Below are positions 17,354 to 24,949 of a DNA stretch of 64,000 bases, piece after piece. Location: NCBI GenBank assembly GCA_910586855.1, contig CAJUJH010000004.1:1-64000 (forward strand). The letters are read 5' to 3'. Each line of letters opens with the position of its first letter. Positions within the stretch are counted from its first letter, which is position 1. The notes beneath the pieces were generated by a model, which ran no database searches, was not told where the DNA came from, and was given only the letters and a program-made list of their open reading frames with translations. Origin of the DNA: Candidatus Gastranaerophilales bacterium (lineage in GTDB: Bacteria; Cyanobacteriota; Vampirovibrionia; Gastranaerophilales; Gastranaerophilaceae). A program made the position numbers and the translations under genes.

Positions 17354-17815
17354 TTATTTATAAAGATTTAAAATTTTTTCTTTTAATTCAGGAGAATTTT
17401 TACAAAGTTCTTGAACAAAAATTGAAAATTTTGTCATTCGCTCAAACATTATCTCTGACATTATGTGTTCCATTTTGCAAGCATTCTCAATAGCCTCGTC
17501 TTTAGGGAGATTCAGGATATTTTCCAAAAATTCGCACATTACAGTATGCCGCTCAATGATTTCTGCTGCAAGCCTTTCGCCTTCTTTTGTAAGTGTAATG
17601 CTTGAGTATGGCTCGTAATTTATTAGTTTTTTATTTTTTAAGCTGATTAAAGCGCCTGTTACAGAAGCCTTTTTGACGTTTAATATGTTTGAAATATCTG
17701 TAACCTTGGCTTCTCCCTTGAGTTTTACCTCGTTGTAAATCGCTTCAAGGTAGTCTTCCAGGCTTTCAGACAATCTCATACATTCTAAATCCTTAATTTC
17801 ATTAGTTTTCATCAA
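17354..17815 (-). CDS. DtxR/MntR family metal-dependent transcriptional regulator
   Basis: 153 residues. The N-terminal winged helix begins ESLEDYLEAIYNEVKLKGEAKVTDIS, with the recognition part NVKKASVTGALISLKNKKLINYEPYSSITLT, the classic DtxR layout. The metal-binding dimerisation domain carries ERHTVMCEFLENIL and ENACKMEHIMSE, which supply the usual Glu, Cys/Met and His ligands of MntR/IdeR-type sites. There is no SH3-like C-terminal domain. It probably represses manganese or iron uptake genes, none of which are in the window. The start overlaps the end of the von Willebrand gene by 14 bases, so the two are co-transcribed. An alternative start at the second internal Met (MRLSESLED) is possible. 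Confidence 0.88.
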   Translation of the reverse strand: MMKTNEIKDLECMRLSESLEDYLEAIYNEVKLKGEAKVTDISNILNVKKASVTGALISLKNKKLINYEPYSSITLTKEGERLAAEIIERHTVMCEFLENILNLPKDEAIENACKMEHIMSEIMFERMTKFSIFVQELCKNSPELKEKILNLYK

Positions 17816-18572
17816 TTTTTATCGTACCTTTTACGTTTTTATCGATATTTAAGCTTTCAAATAAGCTGTCTAAGAGCTGATAGGGTGTGTTTGCGGTATA
17901 AAATTTGCCTCTGGTTGCAACGGCAGCGCATCTTAGTTGGTCATTTGCCTCTAAATCGTTGATATCAAAGGCTATAACATCTATTGATATGTCATCTCTA
18001 AGCTTCATTAGCTCAATTGCATATGTACAGGGGCTCTCATCGCAATTTTCTCCGCCATCGGTTAATAATACTATATGTTTTTTCCCGTTAATACCCTGAA
18101 AATCCACATTTACTGCCTGTTTTAGAGAATACGTAATAGGTGTCCAGCCTACAGCCCTTGTATTATAAAGCGCTCCAAGGATTCTATCGGCGTTTTGAGC
18201 TGCAAACGGTACGGCAAGTTTTGATGCCATACACCCTTGAAGGTATGTAAAACCTGCTTTATAGCCATATACTCTAAGCCCTGTTCTAACATTGGCAGGG
18301 ATTTTAGGCAAAATAATTGTCAAAGTATCGAGTGCTACCTGCATTTTGGTTTTTTGACCCATTTTGTCATTCATTGAATTAGAAAAATCAACAATAAATA
18401 AAACGTTCGAATCGCTCTCAAACTTTGGGGTTTCAGTTTGCAGTTTTTCAAAAGTTTCAGGTCTGTATACGTTATATTCAAAATTTTCTTTAGCCGAAGT
18501 GTTAAGATTTGTATAATTTACAAAGCAAATAAAAAAAGCTACAATCAGAATTATTGTTTTAATGTTATTCAT
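17802..18572 (-). CDS. exported von Willebrand factor type A domain protein
   Basis: 256 residues. An N-terminal hydrophobic segment (IKTIILIVAFFICFVNY) is a signal peptide or anchor. The VWA domain starts at about residue 55 with VLFIVDFSNSMNDKMG. DFSNSM gives the DxSxS of the MIDAS metal site, T at TPITYSL and D in LLTDGGENCD complete it. It ends with a short tail beyond about residue 245. It resembles periplasmic VWA proteins of the YfbK/CoxE type in size only. A metal-dependent protein-protein contact in the envelope is likely. The downstream DtxR-like gene overlaps it, which hints at metal-linked expression. Confidence 0.82.
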   Translation of the reverse strand: MNNIKTIILIVAFFICFVNYTNLNTSAKENFEYNVYRPETFEKLQTETPKFESDSNVLFIVDFSNSMNDKMGQKTKMQVALDTLTIILPKIPANVRTGLRVYGYKAGFTYLQGCMASKLAVPFAAQNADRILGALYNTRAVGWTPITYSLKQAVNVDFQGINGKKHIVLLTDGGENCDESPCTYAIELMKLRDDISIDVIAFDINDLEANDQLRCAAVATRGKFYTANTPYQLLDSLFESLNIDKNVKGTIKIDEN

Positions 18573-18601
18573 AAGTCTATTTTACTATAAGGAGTTCTAT
18601 T

Positions 18602-19231
18602 ATGGAAATATTTGAGTGTATTGATACAAGAAAAACTATCAGAAAATATACTGATTATGTACCGACAGAAGATGAGGTTAAGAGGATAATAAATTCTGCC
18701 CGCTTTGCTCCATCTGCCATAAATATGCAAAATTGGCGTTTTATAGCTGTTTTAAACCAGGATATTAAACATAAAATGGCTGAGGCTATTTCAAATAAAT
18801 ATGATGAAATTACAAAAAATTTAGACGAAGCAACAAAAGCCCAGGTTTTAAGCTATAAGGGGCATTCAACCTTTTTTGAAAATGCTCCTGTTGTGATTGT
18901 TTGTGTTGAAACTAAGGCTCCATCTTTTATGGGCGGAGTATTAGAGCAAGCCGGATATTCTAAAGAAGAAATATCCAGAATGCGCCCTGATTCTTATCTT
19001 TTAAGCATGGGCGGTGCTATTGAAAATATGATATTATCAGCACATGCCTTGGGGCTTTCAAGCTGCTGGATGGTGGCGCCTGTTTTAGCCTGTGATGAAA
19101 TTAAAAATATTTTGAAGTTATCGGATAATGAAAAAATTACAACCCTTCTTGCGGTAGGAAAACCTTATACGGATAATCCGAATAAACCTCCAAAGAAAGA
19201 ACTGGATGAGGTTATGGAGATTATAAGATAA
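18602..19231 (+). CDS. nitroreductase family FMN oxidoreductase
   Basis: 209 residues. The FMN-binding core begins with FECIDTRKTIRKYTD and SARFAPSAINMQNWRFIAV. SMGGAIENMILSAHALGLSSCWMVAP and LLAVGKPYTDNPNKPPKKELDEV complete the family pattern. Such dimeric enzymes use NAD(P)H to reduce nitro compounds, quinones or other acceptors. The real substrate cannot be told from sequence. The start has an AAGGAG site. It is divergent from the von Willebrand gene with 29 bases between starts. Confidence 0.92.
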   Translation: MEIFECIDTRKTIRKYTDYVPTEDEVKRIINSARFAPSAINMQNWRFIAVLNQDIKHKMAEAISNKYDEITKNLDEATKAQVLSYKGHSTFFENAPVVIVCVETKAPSFMGGVLEQAGYSKEEISRMRPDSYLLSMGGAIENMILSAHALGLSSCWMVAPVLACDEIKNILKLSDNEKITTLLAVGKPYTDNPNKPPKKELDEVMEIIR

Positions 19232-19369
19232 CCTTGTTTTTCAGTAAATTTAAATTTTAATTACTTAATAAAATATTGAGGGAGCCAAGCCTATATCTTT
19301 TTAATAAAACTCTGACACGACAACACTCTGGCTTTGGGTCAGAAGTTTTAAAGAAAGGAGGGCTAAATT

Positions 19370-19450
19370 ATGAATGAATTTAATCTAAGTCTTTTATTGA
19401 TTTTGTTAATTCTTTTTGTAATAAAAAGTAGCACTCATCAGAAAAGATAA
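19370..19450 (+). CDS. 26-aa hydrophobic peptide, type I toxin-like
   Basis: The peptide begins MNEFNLSLLLILLILFVIK and ends SSTHQKR: an acidic start, one membrane-spanning stretch of about 14 hydrophobic residues, and a polar basic tail. A near-perfect AAAGGAGGG ribosome site precedes the ATG at 8 bases. The length, layout, strong ribosome site and downstream inverted repeats (AGCACT...AGTGCC across the stop, then 19475-19494) resemble short membrane toxins of type I toxin-antitoxin systems. The reading frame itself is short enough that chance cannot be excluded, but the ribosome site is notable. No antisense promoter was found by eye. Confidence 0.55.
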   Translation: MNEFNLSLLLILLILFVIKSSTHQKR

Positions 19451-19474
19451 GTGCCACTCTAGCTTTTATAGGTT

Positions 19475-19494
19475 ACGGTAGTTAGCGCTACCGT
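19475..19494. repeat. inverted repeat downstream of the short peptide
   Basis: A perfect 7-bp stem ACGGTAG / CTACCGT with a six-base loop, followed by GTTCCCC. It has no T-run, so it is unlikely to be a classical terminator on the plus strand. It may stabilise the peptide mRNA or belong to an antisense RNA. Confidence 0.5.
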
Positions 19495-19545
19495 TCCCCG
19501 TATTCTTATTATACCTTAATTTTATAAGGTTTCAAGGTTAAGCTT

Positions 19546-20058
19546 TTATCTTATCTGCATGGAGCTAATCTTCCCCAATGATTTTAAGAAAAATTCTTCT
19601 GCAAGGCTGTTTTTATAAATTTCTTCTCCAGCTTCGCTAATTGTATACCATTTTGCAAAGTCTATTTCACTATTCGGGTACAGGTTTTCATCTTCTGTTG
19701 TAACTATAAAGTTACAAATTAAACTGTTTGATTTTTCAAAATATTTGCTTACATTAAATTGATAGGAAATAACGCAAAGCCCTGTCTCTTCTTTAATTTC
19801 ACGCACAAGAGCCTGTTCCAGGGTTTCACCCTTATTAACGTATCCTGCAACCAAAATATTTACGCCCCGCCCATATTGCTGCACCAGAAGGGTTTTTGAA
19901 AAATCTTTATTATAAATGACGCTGCTTACCGCAGAATTAAACATAGGAAAACGAAATTCATTACATTTTGTGCAAAAAGGCACCATCCCATCGCTTATTC
20001 CACAGTTAAAAGATTCTTTTAAAATTAATTTATTTCCGCATTTTGAACAGTATTCCAT
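19546..20058 (-). CDS. Nudix hydrolase with N-terminal zinc ribbon (NudC-like)
   Basis: 170 residues. The N-terminus has two Cys pairs (MEYCSKCGNKL and PFCTKCNEF), a zinc ribbon as in NudC. The Nudix box is complete in order: G(5)E(7)REIKEETG, from GYVNKGETLEQALVREIKEETG near residue 85. NudC enzymes hydrolyse NADH and remove NAD caps from RNA. The SQPWPFPxS substrate signature of NudC is not seen, so the activity is uncertain and another nucleotide substrate is possible. Single gene with its own upstream region. Confidence 0.88.
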   Translation of the reverse strand: MEYCSKCGNKLILKESFNCGISDGMVPFCTKCNEFRFPMFNSAVSSVIYNKDFSKTLLVQQYGRGVNILVAGYVNKGETLEQALVREIKEETGLCVISYQFNVSKYFEKSNSLICNFIVTTEDENLYPNSEIDFAKWYTISEAGEEIYKNSLAEEFFLKSLGKISSMQIR

Positions 20059-20111
20059 AATTAAATTATACGCCCAAAATAAAATGTGTTCTTAAAAACG
20101 GCACGAGGATA

Positions 20112-20140
20112 CAAAAAGAGGCAGGAGATTCCTGCCTTTG
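20112..20140 (-). terminator. rho-independent terminator
   Basis: Stem AGGCAGGA / TCCTGCCT with a three-base loop, followed on the minus strand by CTTTTTGT. It lies about 85 bases past the stop of the small gene at 20225-20386. Confidence 0.7.
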
Positions 20141-20224
20141 CTGAATTAAACTAAATCTTTTAAACTCTCATGTTCTTTAAAAATTTTTGCTTAACACTGC
20201 ATTTAACTTTTTGCGGGGTTTGAA

Positions 20225-20386
20225 CTACATTAAACCTAACATTTTTTTGTACCAGCTGAATGTTTCAAGTTCAATACCGTTAAATGTAGTTTTTAGACAT
20301 TGAGCCTTGAGGTAAGTTTGAAATTCATCTTCGAATTTTGATTTGATGGGTGATTTAACTTTGAGCTTTTCTACAAGAGTAGTCAT
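20225..20386 (-). CDS. small basic protein, 53 aa
   Basis: The start is chosen at the ATG at 20386, which has a GGGAGGTGC ribosome site 6-7 bases upstream. A slightly longer in-frame start lacks one. The product begins MTTLVEKLKVKSPIKSKFED and ends FSWYKKMLGLM, with one Cys and aromatic residues near the end. It is soluble in appearance and not recognised. It is flanked by a long AT-rich upstream region and a terminator, so it is a monocistronic gene. The strong ribosome site suggests high expression. Confidence 0.6.
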   Translation of the reverse strand: MTTLVEKLKVKSPIKSKFEDEFQTYLKAQCLKTTFNGIELETFSWYKKMLGLM

Positions 20387-20582
20387 GTTTAGCACCTCCC
20401 GATTTTTTAACACACATGCACACTTTTAACTAACAACATAAATTCATTATATCATATTTGTTTACTTTTATAAATATTGTGAAAATATTTTTTTGACTAA
20501 AAAGTCCTAAAAACGGGAAATTGTATGTAAATTTTTGTAACAATTTTTTAATTAAACTAAATAAATCCATGATTTTAAAAAA

Positions 20583-21323
20583 CTATTTGGTTATTTCTTT
20601 AATTTCTCTTGCCATTAATGATGCTGCATGATAAGGAGAGGCTGTGTTTAAATATCCGTATTTATCTGAAACTCTTCTTTTCAGGGCTTCTTTTTTGGGG
20701 TCAAAATCGAAAAACAGTTTATCATAAAGGTTTACACCCTCTAAATAAAGAGGAGAATTTTGATTTTTAAAAACATCCGGGTAAGATTTTTTATAATGCT
20801 GGTGTGCTAAAACATTTAGCGCAAGGCAATCTATTTCTTCCTGAATAGAATTTATGGAATCGTTATCTTTGGCATGTCCTGCTTCATGAATCATGGCTTC
20901 TGATATGGCTAAAATATCAGGAAAGGTGGCTAAATCTTTATAATCAGAATTTATTAAGACAACAGGAGTTTTGTTTGATGTATCAAGGCATGCATGAACA
21001 TTTTTATCTGAAAATTCAGCATACATAATGTCTATATGTTTGCTATTTAAGTAATTTACCGCCTCCATACCGTTTTTAAAAGGAAGATTTACCCCTAAAT
21101 TTTTCATATAAATGACATCATTCGGTAAAAATTCAACCTGCTTTAGTTCATTTAGAGCACGAGAGATGGTATCTTCCTGCTTTTTTGTGGTTTGAATAGG
21201 TTTAACATATATTCCTTTTTGGCTTTGGTCATAATTTTGAATTTTGCTTGCAGACTTTTCTTTTGGGCGCTTAAATAGCCCGAAATTATTGTAAAAAACA
21301 GGACTTATACTGTTTATTTTCAC
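20583..21323 (-). CDS. HExxH metalloprotease-like protein
   Basis: 246 residues. The N-terminus (MKINSISPVFYNNFGLFKRP) has the short FxxNFGxFKR pattern I associate with Gastranaerophilales proteins. A zinc-binding HEAGH motif (AMIHEAGHAKD, about residue 147) is followed 12 residues later by EEIDCLAL, whose Glu could be the third ligand. This is the gluzincin or DUF4157-like arrangement. There is no signal peptide, so it acts in the cytoplasm, or its N-terminus is an unusual export signal. A catalytic role is likely but the substrate is unknown. Monocistronic. Confidence 0.65.
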   Translation of the reverse strand: MKINSISPVFYNNFGLFKRPKEKSASKIQNYDQSQKGIYVKPIQTTKKQEDTISRALNELKQVEFLPNDVIYMKNLGVNLPFKNGMEAVNYLNSKHIDIMYAEFSDKNVHACLDTSNKTPVVLINSDYKDLATFPDILAISEAMIHEAGHAKDNDSINSIQEEIDCLALNVLAHQHYKKSYPDVFKNQNSPLYLEGVNLYDKLFFDFDPKKEALKRRVSDKYGYLNTASPYHAASLMAREIKEITK

Positions 21324-21397
21324 TTAATTTCCCCAATTCAAAACCAAAGTAAAGGCTTTGTTTTATTTTATAATATAACGCCCAAAAAGGAAATTTT

Positions 21398-21432
21398 TTG
21401 ACAAAATATTTTTTGTTTAAGTATTGTATAAT
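21398..21432 (+). promoter_or_regulatory. promoter of the four-repeat winged-helix gene
   Basis: TTGACA at 21398-21403, an 18-base spacer and TATTGT (21422-21427), overlapped by a consensus TATAAT at 21427-21432. The ATG at 21446 follows only 13 bases after TATAAT and has no ribosome site, so the mRNA may be leaderless. An upstream in-frame start would begin inside the -35 box, which is why it is rejected. Confidence 0.5.
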
Positions 21433-21445
21433 TAAAAAAACAATT

Positions 21446-22600
21446 ATGAAAAAGATAGAAATTACAGATATTCATATGCCGCCATCGGATATAAAAGAAG
21501 GTGTTTTAAATAATATACCAAAAGACCGCATGCTTTTAAATTGGCTTATTAATTGGGTTGAAGACGGGCTTGATAAAAATTTATTTAATTTTGGAGATTT
21601 AATACCTTCAAAAAAAGATTTTGCGAAATTTCATAATGTAAGCACCGGTACCATGCAAAATGCCATAAGGTATGCTGAAGATTTGGGGTATTTTAAATCA
21701 AGGCAGTGCAAGGGCACTATGATTGCAGATAAAAATAATCCTGAACTTTCTCAAAAAGCACTTTCAAAAAAGGATTCAGCTTGTTTTAGAATTAAAAAAT
21801 ACATAATTGAAAATAAGATGAAAAAGGGTGCAGTCCTTCCTGCAGCAAGGATTATAGCGAATGAGATTGATGTATCACAAAATACCGTACGGCTTGCTTT
21901 TGATATGTTAATTAGAGAAGGTGTAATTATTCAAAATGCTTCTTCCTTAAACAGGGTATCAAAAATTTTAAACTGTGATTATAATGAGCTTGAAATTGGA
22001 GAAAATACTCAGGAGTATAATATAGAGGCGCAAAAGGGTACCCTTTCAAAAAAACTTTATACAAAAATTAAGCAGTATATTTCAAAAAATTACAAATTGA
22101 ACGATAAAATCATGCCGAATGAAGAATTTGCCAAGATGTTTAATGTTTCTGTGCGCACGGTAAATGATGCTATGAAAAGGCTTAATAAGGAAAAAATAAT
22201 TATATCTTTAAGAGGAAGATACGGTACAAGATATATAAATGAGCCTGATAAGGCAAAAAAAGAGACTGGTGAAAAATCCAGATTTATGTCACACCCAAAA
22301 AGCGGTGTTTCAAATATTAAACAATCTTATTCTTATGATTGGGAGCGGGTTTTAGACCAAATTAAAAAATATATGATAACCCACCATGAAGCAGGAGATA
22401 AGCTGCCTTCAATGAAAAATCTTGCAAGCATTTTAAATGTTTCAACAAACACAATAAGACGTGCTGTAAATGAGATGGTAGAACAAGGAATGCTCTTTTG
22501 CCAGAGGGGAAAGCATGGCGGGATTTATATAGTTGAGATGCCTGCAAAAGAGGATGCATATCAGTGGCTTGCTTTGAACCCGAAATTTTTGGTGCAGTAA
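21446..22600 (+). CDS. regulator with four tandem GntR-like winged-helix repeats
   Basis: 384 residues. The same module of about 70 residues recurs four times: a helix pair, a (L/I/M)P(S/A/N)..(D/R/E)(F/I) segment, the helix-turn-helix core (NVSTGTMQNAIR; DVSQNTVRLAFD; NVSVRTVNDAMK; NVSTNTIRRAVN) and a wing (GYFKSRQCKGT; KIIISLRGRYGT; GMLFCQRGKHGG). Each is the GntR DNA-binding fold. There is no effector-binding domain. Such arrays could bind several adjacent operator half-sites or a long operator. The start is at 21446 because of the promoter reading. The gene sits at the edge of a phage-remnant-like region. Its target is unknown. Confidence 0.75.
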   Translation: MKKIEITDIHMPPSDIKEGVLNNIPKDRMLLNWLINWVEDGLDKNLFNFGDLIPSKKDFAKFHNVSTGTMQNAIRYAEDLGYFKSRQCKGTMIADKNNPELSQKALSKKDSACFRIKKYIIENKMKKGAVLPAARIIANEIDVSQNTVRLAFDMLIREGVIIQNASSLNRVSKILNCDYNELEIGENTQEYNIEAQKGTLSKKLYTKIKQYISKNYKLNDKIMPNEEFAKMFNVSVRTVNDAMKRLNKEKIIISLRGRYGTRYINEPDKAKKETGEKSRFMSHPKSGVSNIKQSYSYDWERVLDQIKKYMITHHEAGDKLPSMKNLASILNVSTNTIRRAVNEMVEQGMLFCQRGKHGGIYIVEMPAKEDAYQWLALNPKFLVQ

Positions 22601-22613
22601 GGATTTTAGGCGA

Positions 22614-22808
22614 TTATTTATTTTTCACGGGAAAAGTTTCACAGACGGTACAATTTTCAGCAAGTTTTTGTCTTGTAAGTATCAGATAAGACATCATAGC
22701 GCTCTCAGAGCGGATTTCAGTGATTACTTTTGAAACTTCATTCAAGGATTTGTCCATTGTTTCAAGTCTTTCTGCGATTATTTCATCAATATTTTTTTCA
22801 GCGCACAT
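22614..22808 (-). CDS. small helical protein, 64 aa
   Basis: A coiled-helix protein that begins MCAEKNIDEIIAERLETMDK, continues through EVSKVITEIRSESAMMSYLILTRQKLAEN and ends CTVCETFPVKNK. The CxxC near the end might bind a metal, but a single pair is insufficient to assign that. It is convergent with the winged-helix regulator, with 13 bases between stops. I do not recognise it. It could be an accessory-island protein. Confidence 0.5.
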   Translation of the reverse strand: MCAEKNIDEIIAERLETMDKSLNEVSKVITEIRSESAMMSYLILTRQKLAENCTVCETFPVKNK

Positions 22809-22933
22809 AATTTTCCAACTAAATATAATTCATACTTTTTAATAATTAAACGTTTTATAGCGTTTAAAAACGTTTTATAAAGATTATCTTATCTGATATG
22901 GGATTTTTTGTCAAATGAATATATTATTTTAAA

Positions 22934-23146
22934 ATGAACTCAAGACAATTTGTAAAAATTTTGTGTACACAAGAGTGTATTAACTATGAAAAAGCTGCCA
23001 AAATATTAGTTGAAAAAACAGGCAGACATTTTACAAAAGGTTCACTTTCGGACAAACTTTATAAAGACACTCTCCGTTTTACAGAAGCCTTTATTTTAGC
23101 CGATGCCTTAGGATATGACCTCGTCCCAGTGAAGAGGAAGGATTAG
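22934..23146 (+). CDS. small HTH-type protein, 70 aa
   Basis: A 70-residue protein with the feel of a helix-turn-helix regulator: NYEKAAKILVEKTGRHFTKGSLSDKLYKDTLRFTEAFILADALGYDLVPV, where KGSLSDKLYKDTLRFTEAFILAD resembles short XRE-like domains found next to mobile genes. The start ATG lies after an AT-rich region and lacks a clear ribosome site. It is the first plus-strand gene of the accessory stretch and precedes a small RNA (23204-23267). A role as a regulator of that RNA or of the methyltransferase operon is inference. Confidence 0.6.
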   Translation: MNSRQFVKILCTQECINYEKAAKILVEKTGRHFTKGSLSDKLYKDTLRFTEAFILADALGYDLVPVKRKD

Positions 23147-23203
23147 GTTTCAAATCTCCATTAAAAGGGTTGAGATTTGATGAAAATGGGTTATAATAAA
23201 GAT

Positions 23204-23267
23204 AGCCGATAGAAGTTCAAGCGTATCAGTTAACTCTGATAAATAGCTGAGACTATCGGCATTTTTT
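23204..23267 (+). ncRNA. self-contained small RNA (about 63 nt), function unknown
   Basis: TTGAGA (23170-23175), a 16-base spacer and TATAAT (23192-23197) form a clear promoter, with initiation expected near 23204. The predicted RNA starts with GCCGATAG (23205-23212), which pairs with CTATCGGC (23253-23260), directly followed by a T6 run, so the outer stem also acts as a terminator. An inner hairpin TATCAG / CTGATA (23224-23241) sits in the closed loop. Its 3' end overlaps, in antisense, the last codons of the nuclease-like gene at 23253-23696. Base-pairing, promoter and terminator are seen in the sequence; the function is inference. Confidence 0.6.
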
Positions 23268-23696
23268 ATACATTGTTTTTATGGTTAAAGTTTTCTTACC
23301 TGTTCTTATTTCTTCAACATAATAAATAACACTATTTGAAAAAGTTTTTGCATATTTAATTAGAGGCGTATTTTTGCTGTCTGTTTCTCCAAATTGAATG
23401 CTGTCGTAATTATATATTATTTTGGGAATTAATTTAAAATCTTCATTAGAAATAGGTTCCTGCATCCCCCGCTTTTCGAGTTTTCCTGTTTTACCATGAT
23501 TAATTAACGCATGCCTTGTTCCCGAAACATCAATATTGTGATAATATTCAGAAGACAACTCAAAACCATTGTTTTTTGCATCTAAAATTAATTGCTTTGA
23601 AACTTTGCCAATTTTTGCTTCAACTCTTTCAGTTGGTGAATTATTGGCTTTGTCAAGCACTATATTCATCTCTTTTTCATAATCCGGGTTAAACAT
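23253..23696 (-). CDS. PBECR-like nuclease-type protein of phage context
   Basis: 147 residues. The pattern GTRHALINHGKTGKLEKRGMQEPISNEDF...IPKIIYNYDSI...LIKYAKTF...VIYYVEEIRTGKKTLTIKTMYK fits the phage-Barnase-EndoU-ColicinE5/RelE-like (PBECR) fold, whose members are domains attached to phage head or toxin proteins. Conserved His (HALINH), Arg and Lys residues are in place. Here it stands alone and could be a remnant of a larger phage protein. It begins 8 bases after the methyltransferase stop in the same direction and is probably co-transcribed. Whether it has nuclease activity is unknown. Its 3' end overlaps the small RNA at 23204. Confidence 0.65.
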   Translation of the reverse strand: MFNPDYEKEMNIVLDKANNSPTERVEAKIGKVSKQLILDAKNNGFELSSEYYHNIDVSGTRHALINHGKTGKLEKRGMQEPISNEDFKLIPKIIYNYDSIQFGETDSKNTPLIKYAKTFSNSVIYYVEEIRTGKKTLTIKTMYKKCR

Positions 23697-23704
23697 GTTG
23701 GATT

Positions 23705-24589
23705 CTACACCTTTTGAAAGGTCATGATATATTCATGTTCAAAGATGTTGAAGCCGCCTGCAAGGGCTCTGTAGCGCCATAAGTTTGCGGTTTTGCCTTT
23801 TGCTTTTTCATTTCCAGTTATATTTTTTACAACAATAGCTTTTGTTATAAAGCCAACGTTTTCCATCCGTTTCATGCATTCAAACCCAAGGGGAATTACT
23901 CTTGAATTTTTATACTCATCTCCTATGATAAGTGCTGCAAATCTGCCTTTCTCAAGCAGGTCATATGCATTTTTAGCTACTTTTTCAAACAAGTCGTAAA
24001 ATTCTTCAGTGGTGGCGCAGTTTGATAAATCTTCTTTTTTATCAGAAAACTTAATGATATCATCATAAGGCGGATGTAAAACTACAAACTGGGCTTTATC
24101 TTTACCTTGTTCTTTGCCCATAATTTCAAGTCTGGCTTGAACTTTAGCCTTTGTATCTTCACTTGCTGAATCACCACAGATAATATTTACATCTGTTACC
24201 AATTCTTTTTTAGAGAATTTTTCAGATACGTAATCTACCATCTCTTGCTTTAATTCAACGCCGATGCATCTTCTTTCCATATTTAATGCTTCAATGGCGC
24301 TTGTGCCTGAGCCAAAGAATAAATCAAGCACGATATCATTTTTCTTTGTATATCTTTCAAATAATTGGGTCGCAATTTGCGGGATATAATTTCCATGGTA
24401 ATCATAAGAATGCCCGTTAGATTTATCACGTGAGGCAAATTCCCAAAGGGAGCCTGTTTTTATATGAGAATACAGTTTCCAGTTATTCAGGTCAATATCG
24501 TTATATGGTTTTGTTTTTGGGGTGGTAACAACTCTTAAACCTTGGTTTTGAGCTTCTTGTACATTTTTTTTGGAAACACTTTTTGCCAT
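23705..24589 (-). CDS. orphan DNA methyltransferase (N4/N6 type)
   Basis: 294 residues from the ATG at 24589, which has a GGAGGAG site. An upstream start would place 19 extra basic residues before it and lacks support. Motif I is DLFFGSGTSAIEA (SAM binding, around residue 93). The catalytic motif IV reads HPPYDD instead of the usual (D/N/S)PP(Y/W), an uncommon first residue. The layout (NWKLYSHIKTGSLWEF..., then DLFFGSGTS) suggests a beta-class order with the target recognition region between. No restriction gene is adjacent, so it is probably an orphan modification enzyme of a phage or mobile element. The recognition site is unknown. Confidence 0.82.
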   Translation of the reverse strand: MAKSVSKKNVQEAQNQGLRVVTTPKTKPYNDIDLNNWKLYSHIKTGSLWEFASRDKSNGHSYDYHGNYIPQIATQLFERYTKKNDIVLDLFFGSGTSAIEALNMERRCIGVELKQEMVDYVSEKFSKKELVTDVNIICGDSASEDTKAKVQARLEIMGKEQGKDKAQFVVLHPPYDDIIKFSDKKEDLSNCATTEEFYDLFEKVAKNAYDLLEKGRFAALIIGDEYKNSRVIPLGFECMKRMENVGFITKAIVVKNITGNEKAKGKTANLWRYRALAGGFNIFEHEYIMTFQKV

Positions 24590-24906
24590 TTTAAATTTTT
24601 CTCCTCCAAATTTTAAAGATACTTTTAAATATCTTTTAAAGGGCATATTCTTATATTTTTAAGTGCTTTGGTGATGTATATTACTGCCGTTTTGTTTGCA
24701 GGCGCATGCCCTCCTACATTGGAGTAGTATATATAAATGTTTAGTATTTTAAATCAACCTAATAATGTAGAAAAATCAATATTTGATTAAATCTCATACA
24801 TTTGGTGGATATTGAAGCGGATTATTAAAGAAAAAAATTAATGTGCCGAAAATAATAATATGAGGGCAATTGAGCTCTCACTCAAAACCTCCTCCCCAAG
24901 TCTAGT

Positions 24907-24936
24907 AGCCGCTAAGTATAGCGGCTTTATTTTTAT
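24907..24936 (+). terminator. rho-independent terminator on the plus strand between minus-strand genes
   Basis: Perfect 8-bp stem AGCCGCTA / TAGCGGCT, tetraloop AGTA and a T-rich tail TTATTTTTATT. The tail is on the plus strand only, yet both neighbouring genes run on the minus strand. This implies a plus-strand transcript, perhaps a small RNA, within 24660-24906. I see no gene in that interval. No convincing promoter was found by eye. Confidence 0.65.
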
Positions 24937-24949
24937 TTAATAAAGTTTT

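Noticed and set aside
21398..21445. N-terminal extension of the winged-helix regulator
   Set aside because: It would begin in the TTGACA box and cross the -10 region, so it is promoter, not coding.
24845..24900. 15-codon TTG-started peptide on the minus strand with a strong ribosome site
   Set aside because: Too short and not similar to a known toxin. Mentioned only as part of the possible antisense pair.
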